A stretch of 22,942 nt of DNA from assembly GCA_964493325.1 (NCBI GenBank), contig CAZBMD010000013.1, forward strand, positions 1-22,942, written 5' to 3'. This DNA comes from CAZBMD01 sp964493325 (lineage in GTDB: Bacteria; Babelota; Babeliae; Babelales; RVW-14). Below are positions 20,482-22,942 of this stretch, one piece after another. The notes beneath the pieces were generated by a model. It saw only the letters and a program-made list of their open reading frames with translations, was not told the DNA's origin and did not search any database. The first letter of the stretch is position 1, and every line of letters begins with the position of its first letter. Made by a program: the position numbers and the translations under genes.

Positions 20482-22941
20482 TTAATGAAGCTCTTCAGAT
20501 TCAGAAGCAAGAGCCCCAATATTTTGCAAAGCAACTCGAAGCTCCTCATCCCACCATTCCAGAATCTTTCTGAAGTGACGCTTGTTGTATGGGCACTGAA
20601 TGCCGTTTATGAGCCGGCCTATCTCATCAACGGTAATGAGATTTTGCCTAAAAAGTGCTTGAAAAAATAAAGGAATCTCACTGGTTAAGTACTCTTTTTG
20701 AAAAACTTTTTTTGATGCTTCAAGCGCCTGTTCAAACCCCTGACCCCGTTCTACTAATTTAGTAAATAGTGGAAGCAAGTCATATTTTTTGGCGATCTTA
20801 ATTGCCTGTTCATACCCCTGACCCTGCTCCACTAAAGCCTCAGCTAAATCACCATACTCCACTTTTTCAACTATCTTGATAACTTTCTCATGCGCAAAAC
20901 CCTTTTTTACAAGTGCAACCAGAACATTTCTTGCTGCATTCACAACACGAATGTCCTCGCCAAAGGTATAAACAAACCCCAATTCATTCTCAAAAATACG
21001 TAACGAGGCTTGCGCTGCATCATCAAAAGCATACCCTTTATCAACCAAAGTCTTGTACAATTTCAACGACTTTTTTCTCATAGATGGATCAGAATTTGTA
21101 TAAGCTGCTTTTGCTTCTTCAATGGCTTGCAATATGTATTCGTCATTACCAGCTGCTAACTGAGTAATAAGCTCATTAATTTGAACAATGCGATCATGCG
21201 CTTTTTCGTCTCCTACCATAGAAATTATTTGATGCGCTATATTCCAATGACCGTGCTTTTTACCAAGTTCTTGCTGCGCATCATGTACAATTTGCTCCCA
21301 GTTCTGACCTTTTTCAACAAGCTTTCGATACAGCTTCCATCCAAATTTCTGAGATCGAGGATTATCGTTTTTAATAAGCGAGCTAGCTATTTCTTGAACT
21401 TGCTGACAAAATTTTTCTTTCTTTACAAGAAGAGCAAGAAGCTTCAAACCTGCCTTTTTTATAAATCGATTTTCATCGTTAAGCGCTTGTTGCGCAATCG
21501 AGAAAGCTTCTTCATAATGCTTTCCTCTTTTCACCAATGATGCAGCTTTACAAAGAAATGACAATTTCGCTTCATCAATCGCTAGCCCTTTATTAAATGC
21601 CTGAGCAGCTGCACAAACATCTGCTTCTTCATGAAACAAATCTCCAAAAAGCTCAGATTGTTCACAGACAGAAAAGCAAATATTATTCGCTTGTGATGCT
21701 CTATCTTGAACGTCTTTTAGGGCAATTGCTAAGCAGCTACCAAACCGCTCTAAATGAAACGTAAAGTAATAGGTATCGCGCAAAATCAAATATATCTCCT
21801 GCGCATCAATAAGACCTTGATGAAAAAGTGCTTCAAGAAAACAGGCAGCATCTTTGCTTGCCCATACAATCCCAGGATAATTTTTAACAAGGTAAAGAGC
21901 TTCATCAAGTCCAAGCTGTAGATCAATCAAAGCAGCAAACAAATCTAAACAAGCTCGCTCTTGAGCAACCGCTAGAGCCTCATCAAGCGCATGCCCATTT
22001 TTTACAAGTGCAATTAATACTTTTATTGCTCGTGGAATTTCGCACTCCTGAAAGTTGTATGAATCGTTAATTTCGCGATTATAAATCACCTTTAAAGCCC
22101 AGGCGAGCGCTAGATCTTGAGCCTGATTTTTTTCAGCAAGTGCTACTAGCAGATCTGGGATATACTGCTCCGTTAAATAGTCAGGATCGTTATATTCTTT
22201 CTCAAGAAGCTTAATTGCCAGTTCATGCCCTTTACCTTGCTCAATCAAAGCAGTCAAGACATCAGAATATTCACATCGCTCAGCTATCAAAATTGCCTCA
22301 TCATGCGCGTGTCCCTGTTCTACCAAAGCGATCAAAAGGTCTCTTGCGGCATGCACTACGCCAGAATCCTCTCCAAAATCAGTGCAATCAGAGTCGTCAG
22401 ATTCGCCGTAATAATTAATTAAGTCATTCTCAAGAATTCGTACAGCAGCCTTTTTGGCATCATCAAATGATTGGCCTTTTTTAACCAAAGCAGCATATAA
22501 CTTCAAAGATCCTATTCTTATGCAAGCGTCAGAATCGTAATAAGCTTCATTTGCAGCTTTAATTGCTCGCGGATAAGAATCTACCTGACTTTGAGATACA
22601 CGGAGCGTCAATTCATCAATCGCTTTGCTCTTTAAATAATCTAAAACAGATCCCCAAAGCTCATGGTCATGACCAAGACTATCGATGCAAAAATCTATAT
22701 CTTCATCAGTATCCTCACCGCGTTCCTCTGAGTTAATAATTATTCGGTGAGCATCGTTCCAAAAACCATTATCACTCTCAAGCTCTTTTCGAGCGTTTTC
22801 TAGAATTAACTTCTGATATTGACCTTTTCTTACTAGAGCATCTAGCACTTTGAAAGCTGCTTTTTTTACGCGTAGATGTTCATTTTCATTAGGTTCTGTT
22901 GACTTTTTAACGTAGCCATAAAATTGCTCCAACAAAAGAGA
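20482..22941 (-). CDS. Large internally duplicated HEAT-like repeat protein (5' truncated by window)
   Basis: The frame is open to the window end; the TTG at 22935 is internal, so the N-terminus and any signal peptide are missing. About 820 residues are visible. They consist of helical repeats with the core A-L-V-x-K/Q-G-x-x-x-D/E-x-A (ALVKKGQSFDDAKKAA, ALVEQGHAHDEAILIAE, ALVEQGQGYEQAIKIAKK, KLVERGQGFEQALEASKK). Two large halves correspond: the first ends FLEALFHQGLIDAQEIYLIL and FGSCLAIALKDVQ, the second ends FFQALFRQNLITVDEIGRLI and ELRVALQNIGA. The first half carries about 80 extra residues of repeats. It belongs to the same family as the two downstream genes. HEAT/ARM-type solenoids bind proteins; the partner is unknown. 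Confidence 0.75.
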   Translation of the reverse strand, partial: SLLLEQFYGYVKKSTEPNENEHLRVKKAAFKVLDALVRKGQYQKLILENARKELESDNGFWNDAHRIIINSEERGEDTDEDIDFCIDSLGHDHELWGSVLDYLKSKAIDELTLRVSQSQVDSYPRAIKAANEAYYDSDACIRIGSLKLYAALVKKGQSFDDAKKAAVRILENDLINYYGESDDSDCTDFGEDSGVVHAARDLLIALVEQGHAHDEAILIAERCEYSDVLTALIEQGKGHELAIKLLEKEYNDPDYLTEQYIPDLLVALAEKNQAQDLALAWALKVIYNREINDSYNFQECEIPRAIKVLIALVKNGHALDEALAVAQERACLDLFAALIDLQLGLDEALYLVKNYPGIVWASKDAACFLEALFHQGLIDAQEIYLILRDTYYFTFHLERFGSCLAIALKDVQDRASQANNICFSVCEQSELFGDLFHEEADVCAAAQAFNKGLAIDEAKLSFLCKAASLVKRGKHYEEAFSIAQQALNDENRFIKKAGLKLLALLVKKEKFCQQVQEIASSLIKNDNPRSQKFGWKLYRKLVEKGQNWEQIVHDAQQELGKKHGHWNIAHQIISMVGDEKAHDRIVQINELITQLAAGNDEYILQAIEEAKAAYTNSDPSMRKKSLKLYKTLVDKGYAFDDAAQASLRIFENELGFVYTFGEDIRVVNAARNVLVALVKKGFAHEKVIKIVEKVEYGDLAEALVEQGQGYEQAIKIAKKYDLLPLFTKLVERGQGFEQALEASKKVFQKEYLTSEIPLFFQALFRQNLITVDEIGRLINGIQCPYNKRHFRKILEWWDEELRVALQNIGALASESEELH

Positions 22942-22942
22942 G

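Overview
The window is AT-rich DNA from a bacterium that encodes many exported repeat proteins: ankyrin-like, WD40-like and HEAT-like proteins, glycine-zipper/coiled-coil proteins and small lipoproteins. These sit beside a few housekeeping genes with Shine-Dalgarno sites. This mix fits a host-associated, reduced-genome bacterium. Candidatus Dependentiae (TM6, Babela-like) is my best guess, but it is inferred from gene style and not proven by any marker gene here.

Region 1 (1-5280) is an array of polymorphic-toxin C-terminal cassettes. A near-identical linker sequence occurs four times (1-65 partial, 929-1250, 2032-2255, 3834-4155). Each copy runs in frame into a toxin domain and is followed directly by a small immunity-type gene. 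Cassettes A, B and C carry related toxins with a DUF4258/BECR-like look, and the immunity proteins of B and C are paralogues. Cassette D carries a different toxin and a 200-residue immunity candidate. Between C and D lies a fifth, decayed toxin tail (3123-3285, one-base frameshift) with an intact orphan immunity gene (3299-3751). Copies B, C and D have no convincing start codon or ribosome site at the head of their open frames. They look like silent tips that could be recombined through the linker onto a full-length toxin gene, probably the one whose 3' end opens the window. Related terminator blocks (761-820 and 3769-3828), a perfect 30-bp palindrome (1991-2020) and a 14-bp inverted repeat pair (5120-5280) mark the cassette boundaries.

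Region 2 (5298-11515) encodes mostly exported proteins. They are a protein with two GxxH motifs like the TraB/ChaN/EreA group, a lipoprotein-type thioredoxin reductase-thioredoxin fusion (minus strand), a one-domain and a three-domain secreted ankyrin-like protein (the latter with a Pro-Thr-Ala linker), and two small glycine-zipper/coiled-coil proteins in a minus-strand pair.

Region 3 (11652-17646) mixes metabolism with exported proteins. It holds glyA (serine hydroxymethyltransferase), a dispersed GC-rich palindrome, a membrane-anchored HIT protein, a 60-residue membrane peptide, an unrecognised exported protein, a secreted WD40-type propeller, and a minus-strand pair of an Asp/Glu-type racemase and a ProXp/YbaK-type tRNA deacylase.

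Region 4 (17647-22942) begins with a gene-poor stretch, then three tandem minus-strand genes for helical HEAT-like repeat proteins of one family. The last is cut by the window end and internally duplicated. The exported repeat proteins are likely to act at or outside the cell surface. Nothing in the sequence proves delivery to a host.
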